Of a stretch of 64,000 nt of DNA, positions 21,116 through 30,888 are shown in pieces (the first letter of the stretch is position 1; each line of letters begins with the position of its first letter). Under the pieces are notes generated by a model, which worked only from the letters and a program-made list of their open reading frames with translations, made no database searches and was not told where the DNA came from. The DNA lies in the NCBI RefSeq assembly GCF_019645835.1, contig NZ_CP080998.1, forward strand, positions 2,046,001-2,110,000, read 5' to 3'. The DNA is from Mycolicibacterium holsaticum DSM 44478 = JCM 12374 (lineage in GTDB: Bacteria > Actinomycetota > Actinomycetes > Mycobacteriales > Mycobacteriaceae). The position numbers were made by a program, and so were the translations under genes.

Positions 21116-21856
21116 GTGTCGTTGGCGCTGTTCTACGTCGACGCGCTGGCGCCGGTCGGTGAGACCGTCGTCGTCGACGGCGACGATGGTTTCCACGCCG
21201 CCAACGTGCGCCGCATCCGGGCAGGCGAGCGGCTGGCGCTCAGCGACGGCGCCGGCGAGCTGGCGCACTGTGTCGTCGAGGAGGCGGCCAAGGCCCGCCT
21301 GACCGCGCGGGTGCTGGAGCGCCGTTTCGTGCCGCCCCCTTCGCCGACGGTGACCGTCGTGCAGGCGATCCCGAAATCCGACCGTGCGGAGCTGGCCGTC
21401 GAACTGGCGACCGAGGCCGGGGCCGACGCGTTTCTGGCCTGGCAGGCCGCCCGCTGCGTCGCGAGATGGGACGGTGCGGCCAAGGTGGACAAGGGGCTGC
21501 GGCGCTGGGGCGCGGTGGTCCGGTCCGCGGCCCGCCAGTCGCGCCGCGCGCACATCCCGCAGGTCGGCGCCGTGGTGTCGACGGCCGAGCTGGTCGAGCG
21601 CCTCGGCACCCGCGACGCCGTCGCGCTCGTCCTGCACGAATCGGCGACGCGCCCGCTCACCGACGTGCCGGTGGCCGATGCGGGTGCGGTGTACCTGGTC
21701 GTCGGCCCGGAAGGCGGCATCACCGACGACGAGGTCGCGGCGCTGTCCGGTGCCGGCGCGACGCCGGTGCGGCTGGGTCCCACCGTGCTGCGGACCTCGA
21801 CGGCGGCGGCGGTCGCGCTGGGGGCCCTTGGCGTGCTGACCGGGCGGTGGCGGTGA
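21116..21856 (+). CDS. rsmE: RsmE, 16S rRNA m3U1498 methyltransferase
   Basis: A 246-residue SPOUT methyltransferase. The C-terminal knot motifs '[17 protein letters not shown]' and '[14 protein letters not shown]' bind S-adenosylmethionine. The N-terminal PUA-like domain includes '[22 protein letters not shown]'. It methylates U1498 of 16S rRNA in assembled 30S subunits. The GTG start lies 6 bp after the dnaJ2 stop. Confidence 0.93.
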   Translation: MSLALFYVDALAPVGETVVVDGDDGFHAANVRRIRAGERLALSDGAGELAHCVVEEAAKARLTARVLERRFVPPPSPTVTVVQAIPKSDRAELAVELATEAGADAFLAWQAARCVARWDGAAKVDKGLRRWGAVVRSAARQSRRAHIPQVGAVVSTAELVERLGTRDAVALVLHESATRPLTDVPVADAGAVYLVVGPEGGITDDEVAALSGAGATPVRLGPTVLRTSTAAAVALGALGVLTGRWR

Positions 21857-21877
21857 ACCGGGCGCCTGCGCTAAACA

Positions 21878-21907
21878 TTGGGAAGCGTCACGACCCGGCG
21901 GTAAACT
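21878..21907 (+). promoter_or_regulatory. Possible SigA-type promoter for phoH
   Basis: A -35-like TTGGGA (21878-21883) and a -10-like TAAACT (21902-21907) are separated by 18 bp in the 110-bp gap before phoH. The gap is the longest since hrcA, so a separate promoter is plausible. The -35 match is weak. Confidence 0.35.
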
Positions 21908-21966
21908 GGGGGTTCTTGACGAACCGCCAGGCCAGGACACACACAGAAAGCAGGCACTGAACCCTC

Positions 21967-24105
21967 TTGACGCCCCGCGAGACGACCGCTGACTCGTCGC
22001 AGGCTGAACAGTCTTCTGAGTCGGTACAAAGCAGCATCTCCAGAATCGATGTGCCACCCGCCTATGTCGTGGGCCTCCTGGGTTCCGCCGACGAGAATCT
22101 GCGCGCGCTCGAGCGGGTGCTGGCGGCCGACATCCATGTGCGCGGCAACGCGCTGACCCTCTCCGGTGAACCCGCTGACGTCGCGCTGGCCGAGCGCGTG
22201 GTCTCCGAATTGCTGGCGATCGTGGCCAGCGGGCAGTCGCTGACCCCCGACGTCGTGCGGCACAGCGTGAGCATGCTCACCGGCGCCGGCAACGAGTCGC
22301 CCGCCGAGGTGCTGACCCTTGACATCCTGTCGCGGCGCGGCAAGACGATCCGCCCCAAGACGCTGAACCAGAAGCGCTACGTCGACGCCATCGACGCGCA
22401 CACCGTCGTCTTCGGCATCGGCCCGGCAGGCACCGGCAAGACGTATCTGGCAATGGCCAAGGCGGTCAATGCGTTACAGACCAAACAGGTCACCAGGATC
22501 ATCCTGACCCGGCCTGCCGTGGAGGCCGGGGAGCGGCTGGGCTTCCTGCCGGGCACCCTCAGCGAGAAGATCGACCCCTACCTGCGACCGCTCTACGACG
22601 CGCTGCACGACATGATGGATCCCGAATTGATCCCAAAACTGATGAGCGCCGGGGTGATCGAGGTGGCACCGCTGGCGTACATGCGGGGCCGCGCGCAGCC
22701 CTTGTTTACCGAAGTACTGACGCCGGAGGGCTTCCAGCCAATCGGTGACCTGAATGTCGGCGACTTCGTCATCGGATCCGATGGCCGACCGACTGAGGTC
22801 TTGGGTGTGTATCCGCAAGGATTCAAGGAGATCTACCGCGTCTACACCCAGGACGGCTCGTCGACCCTCGCATCCGGTGACCACCTGTGGTCCGTATACA
22901 CGCGCAGCGACCGTTATCGCGGGAAACCGGCCCGAGTGCTGCAGACCAAGGAGATGATTGGCAACCTCCGCGCAGCTCATTACCACCGCTATGAACTGCC
23001 ATTGTTGAGCGCCCCCGCGGAGTTCGAACGGCGTTCGGTACCTCTCGACCCGTACGCCCTTGGCTTGCTTCTCGGTGACGGCTGCTTTTCGTGTCGAGCC
23101 ACCCCTGCATTCGCCACGAGTGATCCTGAATTGGCCGACGCTCTGCAGCGCCGCATCCCAGGCATTGACGTTCGTCGGAAAACCGACGTCGATTACGTAC
23201 TGAACCGCGTAAGGCGTCCTGGGGAAGTCATCACGATTGAGAACCCGGTGACAGGCGCTTTGCGCCGCCTCGGTCTGATGGGTCTGAAGTCCGACCGCAA
23301 GTTCGTTCCGCGGGAGTACCTGTTCAACTCGTTCGATGCCAGGCTCGGCGTCCTGCAAGGCCTGTTCGATAGTGATGGAGATCCTGTCACCCAGCAGGGC
23401 CGTACTTGCCGAATACAATTCACCACCGTTTCTGACCGCCTCAGAGATGACGTCAAGTTTCTCGTTCGATCGATCGGCGGTGTCGTCTACTCGCGAACCA
23501 GGAAGGCCGAGGGACGGAAGCCCGGAAAGGCGCGGGGCCAGGACGTACATCACCGGGCTGACGCGCACACTCTCGATATTCGCCTTCCCGAGGGCATCGC
23601 TCCATTTCGACTCGCACGCAAGGCGGCCAAGTATGACGTAACAGGGGGCGGTCAGCCGAAGCGCTATATCGATCGCATCGAGCCGGCAGGAACTGAGGAG
23701 GCTGTCTGTATTCGAGTGGCGGCTGCGGATTCCCTTTATGTGACTGAAGACTTTCTGCTCACGCACAACACTCTCAACGACGCGTTCATCATTCTCGACG
23801 AGGCGCAGAACACCACCGCCGAACAGATGAAGATGTTCTTGACGCGGCTGGGCTTCGGTTCGAAAGTCGTTGTCACCGGCGACATCACGCAGGTGGATCT
23901 GCCCGGCGGCGCAAGCTCCGGACTGCGCGCGGCGATGCAGATCCTCGACGGCATCGACGACATCCACTTCGCCGAACTCACCAGCGCCGACGTGGTGCGG
24001 CACCGGCTGGTCTCCGAAATCGTCGATGCGTACGCGAAATTCGAGGAGCCGGGGTTGGTGAACCGGGCCCAGCGGCGGGCCTCGGGGAACAGGTCACGAC
24101 GGTAG
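21967..24105 (+). CDS. phoH: PhoH-like ATPase interrupted by an intein
   Basis: A 712-residue precursor with a TTG start. The host protein has the Walker A loop GPAGTGKT (Lys158) before the intein and the Walker B region 'FIILDEAQN' straight after it. Removing residues 243-601 leaves 353 residues, the usual size of mycobacterial PhoH1. The intein sits in the conserved 'MRGR/TLNDAF' sequence between the two nucleotide-binding motifs, so the ATPase is inactive until splicing occurs. PhoH proteins are linked to RNA metabolism and, by gene order with ybeY, to ribosome or RNA maturation. Confidence 0.95.
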   Translation: MTPRETTADSSQAEQSSESVQSSISRIDVPPAYVVGLLGSADENLRALERVLAADIHVRGNALTLSGEPADVALAERVVSELLAIVASGQSLTPDVVRHSVSMLTGAGNESPAEVLTLDILSRRGKTIRPKTLNQKRYVDAIDAHTVVFGIGPAGTGKTYLAMAKAVNALQTKQVTRIILTRPAVEAGERLGFLPGTLSEKIDPYLRPLYDALHDMMDPELIPKLMSAGVIEVAPLAYMRGRAQPLFTEVLTPEGFQPIGDLNVGDFVIGSDGRPTEVLGVYPQGFKEIYRVYTQDGSSTLASGDHLWSVYTRSDRYRGKPARVLQTKEMIGNLRAAHYHRYELPLLSAPAEFERRSVPLDPYALGLLLGDGCFSCRATPAFATSDPELADALQRRIPGIDVRRKTDVDYVLNRVRRPGEVITIENPVTGALRRLGLMGLKSDRKFVPREYLFNSFDARLGVLQGLFDSDGDPVTQQGRTCRIQFTTVSDRLRDDVKFLVRSIGGVVYSRTRKAEGRKPGKARGQDVHHRADAHTLDIRLPEGIAPFRLARKAAKYDVTGGGQPKRYIDRIEPAGTEEAVCIRVAAADSLYVTEDFLLTHNTLNDAFIILDEAQNTTAEQMKMFLTRLGFGSKVVVTGDITQVDLPGGASSGLRAAMQILDGIDDIHFAELTSADVVRHRLVSEIVDAYAKFEEPGLVNRAQRRASGNRSRR
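22693..23769 (+). mobile_element. Class 3-type intein with LAGLIDADG endonuclease inside PhoH
   Basis: A 359-residue in-frame insertion (precursor residues 243-601). It begins with Ala instead of Cys/Ser ('[13 protein letters not shown]') and ends in Thr-His-Asn, with Thr as the first C-extein residue. Block B has Thr300, His306 and Trp308 ('SGDHLW'). Block F has Cys581 ('EEAVCIRV'), and Thr599 precedes the terminal His-Asn. This Trp-Cys-Thr triplet without an N-terminal nucleophile is the published signature of class 3 inteins, which start splicing from the block F cysteine. A homing endonuclease with two LAGLIDADG-type motifs (residues 365-372 'LGLLLGDG' and around 462-471 '[10 protein letters not shown]') lies in the middle. 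Codon and base use are visibly less GC-rich than the flanking exteins. Confidence 0.92.
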
Positions 24106-24111
24106 CCCGAT

Positions 24112-24648
24112 ATGAGCATTGAGGTGTCCAACGAGTCGGGCATCGACGTCTCCGAAGACGAACTGATCAGCGTCGCCCGGTTCGTCATTCGCAAGATGAA
24201 CGTGCATCCGGCAGCCGAGTTGTCGATGGTGCTGCTCGATACCGCGGCCATGGCCGACCTGCACATGCGGTGGATGGATTTGCCCGGGCCCACCGACGTG
24301 ATGAGCTTTCCGATGGACGAGCTGGAACCCGGTGGGCGGCCCGACGCGCCCGAGCCGGGCCCGGCGCTGCTCGGCGACATCGCGCTGTGCCCGGAGTTCG
24401 CCGCCGAGCAGGCCGCGGCGGCCGGTCACTCGCTGGGCCAGGAGCTGGCCCTGCTGACCGTGCACGGCGTGCTGCACCTTCTCGGGTACGACCACGCCGA
24501 ACCCGATGAGGAAAAGGAGATGTTCACGCTGCAGCGCCAACTGCTCGAAGAGTGGGTGGCCGATCAGGTCGAGTCCTATCATCAGCATCGCCAGTCCGAG
24601 AAGGAACGCAGGCTGCTGGACAACTCCCGATACTTCGACGAACTGTGA
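24112..24648 (+). CDS. ybeY: YbeY, rRNA maturation endoribonuclease
   Basis: A 178-residue metalloprotein with the family motif H-x3-H-x5-H in '[21 protein letters not shown]', which binds the catalytic zinc. '[17 protein letters not shown]' is the second conserved block. YbeY takes part in 16S rRNA 3'-end maturation and 70S quality control. It starts 6 bp after phoH, and its stop overlaps the next start (GTGA), as in other actinobacteria. Confidence 0.95.
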   Translation: MSIEVSNESGIDVSEDELISVARFVIRKMNVHPAAELSMVLLDTAAMADLHMRWMDLPGPTDVMSFPMDELEPGGRPDAPEPGPALLGDIALCPEFAAEQAAAAGHSLGQELALLTVHGVLHLLGYDHAEPDEEKEMFTLQRQLLEEWVADQVESYHQHRQSEKERRLLDNSRYFDEL

Positions 24649-25934
24649 GCACCGCGGGGCAGCTGATCGTCGCGATCGTGCTGGTCGGTCTCGGTGGGTT
24701 GTTCGCGGCCATCGACGCGGCGCTGAGCACGGTGTCGCCGGCGCGCGTCGACGAACTGCTGCGCGACGAACGCCCCGGCGCGGTCCGGCTGGCCAAGGTG
24801 ATGGCCGAACGGCCGCGCTACATCAACCTCATCGTGTTGCTGCGCATCACGTGCGAGGTCGGCGCGACCGTGCTGCTCGCGGCCTATCTCGACGGTCATC
24901 TCGGCGTGACGTGGGGGCTGTTCGTGGCCGCGGCGATCATGGTGGTGGTCAGCTTCGTGGTCATCGGCGTCGGCCCGCGCACCCTGGGCCGACAGCACGC
25001 GTACACGATCGCGTTGCTGGCCGCCCTTCCGCTGCAAGCGGTTTCGCTGCTGCTGACCCCGATCAGCCGGCTGCTGGTGCTGATCGGCAACGCGCTGACA
25101 CCGGGCCGCGGTTTCCGCAACGGACCGTTCGCCTCCGAGATCGAACTGCGCGAGGTCGTCGACCTGGCCCAGCAGCGCGGCGTGGTCGCCGACGACGAGC
25201 GCCGGATGATCCAGTCGGTGTTCGAACTCGGCGACACCCCGGCCCGCGAGGTGATGGTGCCGCGCACCGAGATGGTGTGGATCGAGGCGGACAAGTCGGC
25301 GGGGCAGGCCACGTCGCTGGCGGTGCGCAGCGGGCACTCCCGGATTCCGGTGGTCGGCGAGAACGTCGACGACATCGTCGGCGTGGTCTACCTCAAAGAC
25401 CTTGTGCAGCGCACCTACTACTCCACCGACGGGGGCCGCGGCACCAGGGTGTCGGAGGTGATGCGGCCGGCGGTGTTCGTTCCGGACTCCAAACCCCTCG
25501 ACGACCTGCTGCGCGAGATGCAGCGCGACCGCAACCACATGGCGCTGCTGGTCGACGAGTACGGCGCCATCGCCGGGCTGGTCACCATTGAAGACGTGCT
25601 CGAGGAGATCGTCGGCGAGATCGTCGACGAATACGACGCCGGTGAAACCGTTCCGGTGGAGGACCTGGGCGACAAGCGCTACCGCGTGTCGGCGCGGCTG
25701 TCGATCGAAGACCTCGGCGAGCTCTACGACATCGAGTTCGACGAAGACCTCGACGTCGACACCGTCGGCGGGCTGGTGGCCTTCGAGCTGGGCCGCGTGC
25801 CGTTGCCCGGCGCCGAGGTCACCTGGGACGGGCTGCGGCTGCGCGCCGAGGGCGGTCCCGACCACCGCGGCCGGGTCCGCATCGGTACCGTCCTGGTCAG
25901 CCCGACGGCGCCGGCACCCAAGGAGACCCAATGA
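24645..25934 (+). CDS. CNNM/CBS-domain membrane protein (HlyC/CorC family)
   Basis: 429 residues from the GTG that overlaps the ybeY stop; earlier in-frame starts lie inside ybeY. The N-terminal CNNM (DUF21) membrane domain has about four hydrophobic segments. It is followed by a pair of CBS domains (including '[18 protein letters not shown]' and '[28 protein letters not shown]') and a C-terminal CorC/HlyC domain ('[23 protein letters not shown]'). Relatives act in Mg/Co ion transport or tolerance; a haemolysin role in older names is unsupported. It corresponds in place to M. tuberculosis Rv2366c. Confidence 0.9.
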   Translation: MSTAGQLIVAIVLVGLGGLFAAIDAALSTVSPARVDELLRDERPGAVRLAKVMAERPRYINLIVLLRITCEVGATVLLAAYLDGHLGVTWGLFVAAAIMVVVSFVVIGVGPRTLGRQHAYTIALLAALPLQAVSLLLTPISRLLVLIGNALTPGRGFRNGPFASEIELREVVDLAQQRGVVADDERRMIQSVFELGDTPAREVMVPRTEMVWIEADKSAGQATSLAVRSGHSRIPVVGENVDDIVGVVYLKDLVQRTYYSTDGGRGTRVSEVMRPAVFVPDSKPLDDLLREMQRDRNHMALLVDEYGAIAGLVTIEDVLEEIVGEIVDEYDAGETVPVEDLGDKRYRVSARLSIEDLGELYDIEFDEDLDVDTVGGLVAFELGRVPLPGAEVTWDGLRLRAEGGPDHRGRVRIGTVLVSPTAPAPKETQ

Positions 25935-26248
25935 GTGAGCTCGACCCCGAGGACGCCAAGTTGGTGACGCTGGCCCGCGGCGCGATGGGCCGGGCCGACG
26001 CGACCACCGGCGCCGCCGTGCGCGACGCCGACGGCCGCACCTACGCCGGCGCGCCGGTCGCGCTGGACGCGCTGCGCCTGACGGCACTGCAGGCCGCCGT
26101 CGCCGCCGCCGTCTCTTCCGGCGCCAGCGGGCTCGAAGCGGCGGTGCTGGTCGGCGGAACCGTCGACGACGCCGGCGTCGCCGCGGTGCGCGAACTGTCG
26201 GCCGACGCGGCCGTTCTCATCACCGACCGGTCGGGAAACCCCACATGA
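25931..26248 (+). CDS. Degenerate cytidine deaminase-like protein
   Basis: 105 residues, ATGA overlap with the preceding gene, in the position of M. tuberculosis Rv2365c. The segment '[35 protein letters not shown]' aligns in shape with the start of cytidine deaminases (GRxYxGxN...CAERxAI). The zinc-binding Cys-Ala-Glu and the later PCxxC cysteines are absent; the protein contains no cysteine at all. It keeps the fold pattern but cannot be an active zinc deaminase. A structural or regulatory role alongside Era and YbeY is possible. Confidence 0.8.
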   Translation: MSELDPEDAKLVTLARGAMGRADATTGAAVRDADGRTYAGAPVALDALRLTALQAAVAAAVSSGASGLEAAVLVGGTVDDAGVAAVRELSADAAVLITDRSGNPT

Positions 26249-26252
26249 GGCT

Positions 26253-26308
26253 CGAGACTGCGCACAGATCGCAGAAACCGCCGAAAACGCGATATGCCCG
26301 CAGTCTCG
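26253..26308. repeat. 56-bp palindrome-ended intergenic element
   Basis: Perfect 10-bp inverted repeats CGAGACTGCG (26253-26262) and CGCAGTCTCG (26299-26308) enclose 36 bp in the gap before era. The end sequence resembles the ends of the larger elements at 50400 and 51462 (GAGCGTGCG), which suggests a shared family of small dispersed palindromic repeats. Confidence 0.6.
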
Positions 26309-26327
26309 GCGCGCGAAGCGGGACGCC

Positions 26328-27239
26328 ATGACGGACTTCCGCTCCGGCTTCGTGTGTTTTGTCGGCCGGCCGAACACGGGCAAGTCCACGCTGACCAATG
26401 CGTTGGTCGGCGCGAAGGTCGCCATCACGTCGAACCGGCCGCAGACCACCCGGCACACGATCCGCGGCATCGTGCACCGCGACGACTTCCAGATCATCCT
26501 CGTCGACACCCCCGGCCTGCACCGGCCGCGCACCCTGCTCGGGCAGCGGCTCAACGATCTGGTGAAGGACACCTACTCCCAGGTCGACGTCATCGGGCTG
26601 TGCATCCCCGCCGACGAGCGGATCGGGCCGGGGGACCGGTGGATCTGCGAGCAGATCCGCGCCGTCGCGCCGAACACCACGCTGATCGCGGTGGTGACCA
26701 AGATCGACAAGGTGGCCAAGGACCGGGTGGCCGCGCAACTGGTCGCGGTCAGTGACTTGGTCGGCCCCGACACCGAGATCGTGCCGGTGTCGGCGACCAC
26801 CGGGGAGAACCTCGGCGTGCTGACCGACGTGCTGGCCGCGCAGCTGCCGCCGGGCCCGGCGTTCTATCCCGACGGGGAGCTCACCGACGAACCCGAGGAA
26901 ACGCTGATGGCCGAGCTGATCCGGGAGGCCGCGCTCGAGGGTGTGCGCGACGAGTTGCCGCATTCGCTGGCCGTGGTCATCGAGGAGGTCAGCCGGCGCG
27001 AAGGCCGCTCACCAGAACAAGGGGACCTGGTCGATGTGCGCGCCAACCTGTTCGTCGAGCGCGACAGCCAGAAGGGCATCGTCATCGGCAAGGGCGGCGC
27101 GCGGTTACGCGAAGTCGGCACCGCCGCGCGCACGTCGATCGAGAAGCTGCTCGGCACCAAGGTGTTCCTGGACCTGCGGGTCAAGGTCGCCAAGAACTGG
27201 CAACGCGATCCCAAACAGCTGGGCCGGCTGGGGTTCTAG
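26328..27239 (+). CDS. era: Era GTPase
   Basis: A 303-residue GTPase with G1 'GRPNTGKST', G2 'TSNRPQTTRHTIRG', G3 'DTPGLHRP' and G4 'TKID', followed by a C-terminal KH domain ('KGIVIGKGGARLREVGTAAR'). Era binds the 3' end of 16S rRNA and supports 30S assembly. This fits the ybeY neighbourhood. The ATG follows the 56-bp palindromic element. Confidence 0.96.
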   Translation: MTDFRSGFVCFVGRPNTGKSTLTNALVGAKVAITSNRPQTTRHTIRGIVHRDDFQIILVDTPGLHRPRTLLGQRLNDLVKDTYSQVDVIGLCIPADERIGPGDRWICEQIRAVAPNTTLIAVVTKIDKVAKDRVAAQLVAVSDLVGPDTEIVPVSATTGENLGVLTDVLAAQLPPGPAFYPDGELTDEPEETLMAELIREAALEGVRDELPHSLAVVIEEVSRREGRSPEQGDLVDVRANLFVERDSQKGIVIGKGGARLREVGTAARTSIEKLLGTKVFLDLRVKVAKNWQRDPKQLGRLGF

Positions 27240-27242
27240 ACC

Positions 27243-27794
27243 TCAGCCCGGCACGCCCGCGCCCGGTTGCCCGAACGGGCGCTGACCCGGGGCGTTGACG
27301 GGCGGGGCGGCGTCGCCCTTGCCGTAGACCGCGACCACCACGGTGCGGTCGATCAGGCTCTCCGACCACACCCCGATGTCGACGTTGGCGCAGTCGGCCA
27401 TGATCGCGTGGTAGTCGGGCCGGTGGTACCACTGGTTGATCAACTCGATACCGCTGATGGCCAACGCCGGGTTGATCGCGACGGTCTCGGCGACGTCGCC
27501 GGCGTAGCCCGCGTTGCGCGCCCGATCAAGTGTGGTCGAGCCGTCCGAGCCGATATCGGAGTTCAGCGCCCGGTTGTGCAGCACGTCGTTGGTGTGCCAC
27601 TGCGCAGCCAACCGCAGCTTGGGGTTGATCTTGATGTCGGTGTCGCACCCGGCCTGGTGCTGCACGGTGTAGACGTTGGCGACCACACCGTCGTTCAGCC
27701 GCTTGTTGTCCGCGTTCGCCGCGGGCATTCCCGCGACCAACCCGCCCGCTAGGGCCAGTGCCGGGACCGCGTATGCGTAGCGCCGCGCATTCAT
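27243..27794 (-). CDS. Secreted CAP-domain (SCP/PR1-like) protein
   Basis: 183 residues. A signal peptide (hydrophobic residues 8-25, likely cleavage after 'AANA') is followed by a CAP-like domain. Visible features are 'LRLAAQWHTNDVLHNRALNSDIGSDGS', 'RARNAGYAGDVAETVA', 'QWYHRPDYHAIMADCANVDIGVW' and a conserved cysteine pair. The C-terminus is Pro/Gly-rich. Function of actinobacterial CAP proteins is largely unknown. It ends 3 bp after era in convergent orientation, between era and amiA2, where M. tuberculosis to my knowledge has no gene. Confidence 0.8.
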   Translation of the reverse strand: MNARRYAYAVPALALAGGLVAGMPAANADNKRLNDGVVANVYTVQHQAGCDTDIKINPKLRLAAQWHTNDVLHNRALNSDIGSDGSTTLDRARNAGYAGDVAETVAINPALAISGIELINQWYHRPDYHAIMADCANVDIGVWSESLIDRTVVVAVYGKGDAAPPVNAPGQRPFGQPGAGVPG

Positions 27795-27805
27795 GATCGA
27801 AGACC

Positions 27806-29296
27806 TTACGCGACCTCGTCGGAGATGGACCCCACAATGTCGGGTTCGTTGCGGCCGGTCGGCGTGGGGTCCGGGGCTGGCCCGGCGGTCCACCACGGCT
27901 GCGGCTGCTTCATCGCCCACCCGTTGATCGCCTCCAGTTCGGCGGCCAGCGACACCAGCAGCGGCTCGCTGTTGGCGGGGCCCATCAGCTGAACACCGAT
28001 CGGCAGCCCGGCCGAGGTGAACCCGGCCGGCACGTTGATCGACGGCCAGCCCAGCAGGTTCCACGGCCACGTCACCGGGCACGCCTTGATCATCGTGCGG
28101 TCGGTGGACAGGCCGCCGCGGTGATCGAAATCGTGCACCAGCGGCGGCGGTTGCGCGGTCGTCGGCGCCAGCACCACGTCGGCGATGTTGAAGATCCATC
28201 CCATCCGGCGCTGTGCGGCGGCCTCCCGAGCGCGCGCCTTACGCAGCACGTTCTCCGAGAGCAACCGGCCCATCCGGAGGTTGGACTTGGTGCGCGCGTC
28301 CAGCCGAACGCCGTAGCCGAGGCGGTCGGCCCAGTCCAGCAGCCCCGACGTCGAGCGGGACAGAAAGTTCCACGACATCCCGAGGCTGTAGCTGGGGTCG
28401 TTCTCGGTGACGGTGTGGCCCAACTCGCCCAGTTGGGCGGCGACGGCCTGCATCGCGGCGCGGATCTCCGGATGCAGGCTGGCGCGGAACCCGGTGAAGG
28501 GGAACTTCGTCGACATCGCGATGCGCAGCGGACCGGGCGCCTGCGCGACCGAATCCGACACCCGCACCGGCGGCGGCTGGTGAAGATCGCCAGGGACGTT
28601 GCCCGACGCGGCGTCCAGCACGATCGCGGCGTCGGCCACGGTGCGCGCCAGCACCCCGTTGACCGTGATGCCGTTGAACGCCTCGGGCAGCGGCCAGGTG
28701 GAGATGCGGCCGCGCTGCGGTTTGATGCCGACCAGATGCGTCCACGCCGCGGGGATCCGTACGCTGCCCGCACCGTCGGAGCCGATCGCCGCGGTCACCA
28801 GCCCGGCCGCGACGGCCGCGGCGCTGCCGCCCGAGGACCCGCCGGGGGTGTGCTCACACGACCACGGGTTGCGGGTGTGGCCGAAACCCGGCCCGCTGGT
28901 GAACGGCCACTGCCCCAACTCGCACGTGTTGGTCTTGCCGACGATCACGGCGCCCGCCGCGCGCAGCCGCCGCACGACCTCGGCGTCCTGGGAGGCCCGC
29001 CGCACCGTGCCGTCGGTGCCGAACCGGGTCGGCACCCCGGCGACGTCGACGTCGTCCTTGACCGCGATCGGAATCCCCAACAGCGGAAGTTGTTCGCCCG
29101 CCGCGCGTTTACGGTCGGCCGCGGCGGCGTCGGCCAACGCCTCCTCCCGCAGGACCACCCGGAACGCGTTGAGTGTGGGTTGGCTGGCCTCGATCGCGTC
29201 CAGCGAGCGCCGGGTCAGCTCGACGGACGTGACGGAGCCACTCGCCAGGCGGAAAAGTTGCTGGGTGAGCGTGGGAAAACGGGCAGTGTCGACCAT
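27806..29296 (-). CDS. amiA2: Amidase, amidase-signature family (AmiA2-like)
   Basis: A 496-residue amidase. The catalytic Ser-cisSer-Lys triad is visible: Lys80 in 'IPIAVKDD', the serine-rich loop 'PGGSSGGSAAAVA' around Ser154-155, and the nucleophile Ser178 in 'GAGSVRIPA'. It hydrolyses an amide bond of unknown physiological substrate. Place and orientation (next to the era side) match M. tuberculosis Rv2363. There the next gene is recO; here 16 kb intervene. Confidence 0.9.
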   Translation of the reverse strand: MVDTARFPTLTQQLFRLASGSVTSVELTRRSLDAIEASQPTLNAFRVVLREEALADAAAADRKRAAGEQLPLLGIPIAVKDDVDVAGVPTRFGTDGTVRRASQDAEVVRRLRAAGAVIVGKTNTCELGQWPFTSGPGFGHTRNPWSCEHTPGGSSGGSAAAVAAGLVTAAIGSDGAGSVRIPAAWTHLVGIKPQRGRISTWPLPEAFNGITVNGVLARTVADAAIVLDAASGNVPGDLHQPPPVRVSDSVAQAPGPLRIAMSTKFPFTGFRASLHPEIRAAMQAVAAQLGELGHTVTENDPSYSLGMSWNFLSRSTSGLLDWADRLGYGVRLDARTKSNLRMGRLLSENVLRKARAREAAAQRRMGWIFNIADVVLAPTTAQPPPLVHDFDHRGGLSTDRTMIKACPVTWPWNLLGWPSINVPAGFTSAGLPIGVQLMGPANSEPLLVSLAAELEAINGWAMKQPQPWWTAGPAPDPTPTGRNEPDIVGSISDEVA

Positions 29297-29322
29297 CGCC
29301 TACCAGGATATCGACGCCGCCG

Positions 29323-30864
29323 TCATCCGGTGCGGGTGAGCCGATCTCGCAGCACACCCTTGACGAGCTTTCCCGTCACCGTCCTGGGCAGGGAGTCGAC
29401 GAACTCGATGCGCCGCGGCACCTTGTATCCCGCAATGTGTTCGCGCAGATACGATTTGATGCGATCGGCGACGTCGGCGTCCGCGACGACGCCGGTTTGC
29501 AACTGGATCATCGCGGCGACGATCTCGCCGTACTCCGCGTCGGGCACCCCGATTACCGCGACGTCGAAGACGTCGGGATGCAACGCCAGAGCGTTCTCGA
29601 TCTCCTGCGGATAGATGTTGACGCCACCCGAGATGATGGTGAACGCCTTGCGGTCGCGCAGGAACAGGTAGTCGTCGGCGTCGACGAAACCGACGTCGCC
29701 GCACGTCGACCACGTCGGGTGGTCGGGATGGCGTGCGTCGTCGGTCTTCTCCTGGTCGCCGTGGTAGACGAACGGCATCGTGTCGCGCTCGAAATACACC
29801 AGCCCCGTCTCGTTGGCCGCCAGTTCGCGACCGTCGTCGTCGCAGATGTGCAGGATGCCGAGCGTGGCCCGGCCGACCGAACCCGGCTTGGCCAGCCATT
29901 CGTCCGGGCCGATCATCGTGACACCGTTGGCCTCGGTCGACGAGTAGTACTCGTGCAGGATCGGACCGAACCACGCCATCATCTGCTTTTTGACCTCGAC
30001 CGGGCACGGCGCCGCGGCGTGGATCACGTGGGTCTGCGAGCTGACGTCGTAGTGGCTGCGCACCGCGCCGGGCAGCCGCAGCATGCGCACGAAGTGGGTC
30101 GGCACCCACTGCGAATGCGTGACGCCGTAGCCCGAGATCACCGCCAGTGACTGCTCGGCGTCGAATTTCGACGTGCTCAGCACGGTGCCGCCCAGCGAGT
30201 GCACGATCATCCCGAACCGCAGGGGCGCGGCGTGGTACAGCGGCGCGGGGGAGAAGTAGACGGTGTCGGCCGACATGGCGTACGCGGCGCCGAACACCGT
30301 GACGTACGGGTCGCCGTCATCGCCGACCTGGCGCTCGGGCAGCGCGGGTTTGATTCCCTTGGGCCGGCCCGTCGTTCCGGAGCTGTAGAGCATGTCGGCG
30401 CCGCGAGGTTCGTCGTCGGATCGCAACGGTGACGCGCCGGCGAGGAAGTCGGCGTAGGCGTCCAGGCCCGGCGATCCGGCGCCGTAGGCAAGACGTAACC
30501 GCAGGTCGGGCGCCGTTTCGGCGGCCTGCAGGGCCAGCGCGCCCAGGTCGGGTGAGGCGATCAGCACCGAGGCGCCGCAGTCGGCGAGGATGTAGGCGGC
30601 CTCGGCGGGGGTCAGGTGGTAGTTGAGCGAGGTCAGGTAGAGCCCGGCGCGCAGGCAGGCCCAGTACACGACGAAGACCTCGACGTTGTTGGTCGACAGC
30701 AACGCGACCACGTCACCGCGGCGGACCCCGGCCTCGCGCAGGGCGTTGGCCAGCCGTACCGACCGCTCCTCCAGGTCGCCGTAGGTCAGCACCTGGTCGG
30801 TGTCGACGATGATGGCGGCCGGCTTCGCCGGGTCGACGGCCGCGTGGATTCCTGGGTACATCAC
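29323..30864 (-). CDS. Acyl-CoA synthetase / AMP-dependent ligase (FadD-like)
   Basis: A 513-residue ANL-family ligase. The P-loop motif reads '[16 protein letters not shown]', the adenylate-binding motif 'LHEYYSSTEAN', the hinge region 'DRKAFTIISGGVNIYPQEIENAL', and the A10 lysine motif 'PRTVTGKLVKGVL'. It probably activates a carboxylic acid produced by the neighbouring P450/ADH/ALDH genes as its CoA thioester (inference from context). AAAGGA precedes the ATG. It is divergent from the LuxR regulator with only 24 bp between the two start codons. Confidence 0.88.
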   Translation of the reverse strand: MMYPGIHAAVDPAKPAAIIVDTDQVLTYGDLEERSVRLANALREAGVRRGDVVALLSTNNVEVFVVYWACLRAGLYLTSLNYHLTPAEAAYILADCGASVLIASPDLGALALQAAETAPDLRLRLAYGAGSPGLDAYADFLAGASPLRSDDEPRGADMLYSSGTTGRPKGIKPALPERQVGDDGDPYVTVFGAAYAMSADTVYFSPAPLYHAAPLRFGMIVHSLGGTVLSTSKFDAEQSLAVISGYGVTHSQWVPTHFVRMLRLPGAVRSHYDVSSQTHVIHAAAPCPVEVKKQMMAWFGPILHEYYSSTEANGVTMIGPDEWLAKPGSVGRATLGILHICDDDGRELAANETGLVYFERDTMPFVYHGDQEKTDDARHPDHPTWSTCGDVGFVDADDYLFLRDRKAFTIISGGVNIYPQEIENALALHPDVFDVAVIGVPDAEYGEIVAAMIQLQTGVVADADVADRIKSYLREHIAGYKVPRRIEFVDSLPRTVTGKLVKGVLRDRLTRTG

Positions 30865-30888
30865 GTTTCCTTTCTCTACGCTGGCGGG

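Noticed and set aside
22474..24003. Reverse-strand open frame of 509 codons across the intein
   Set aside because: Opposite to the PhoH frame, which has clear Walker and intein motifs; the antisense translation shows none.
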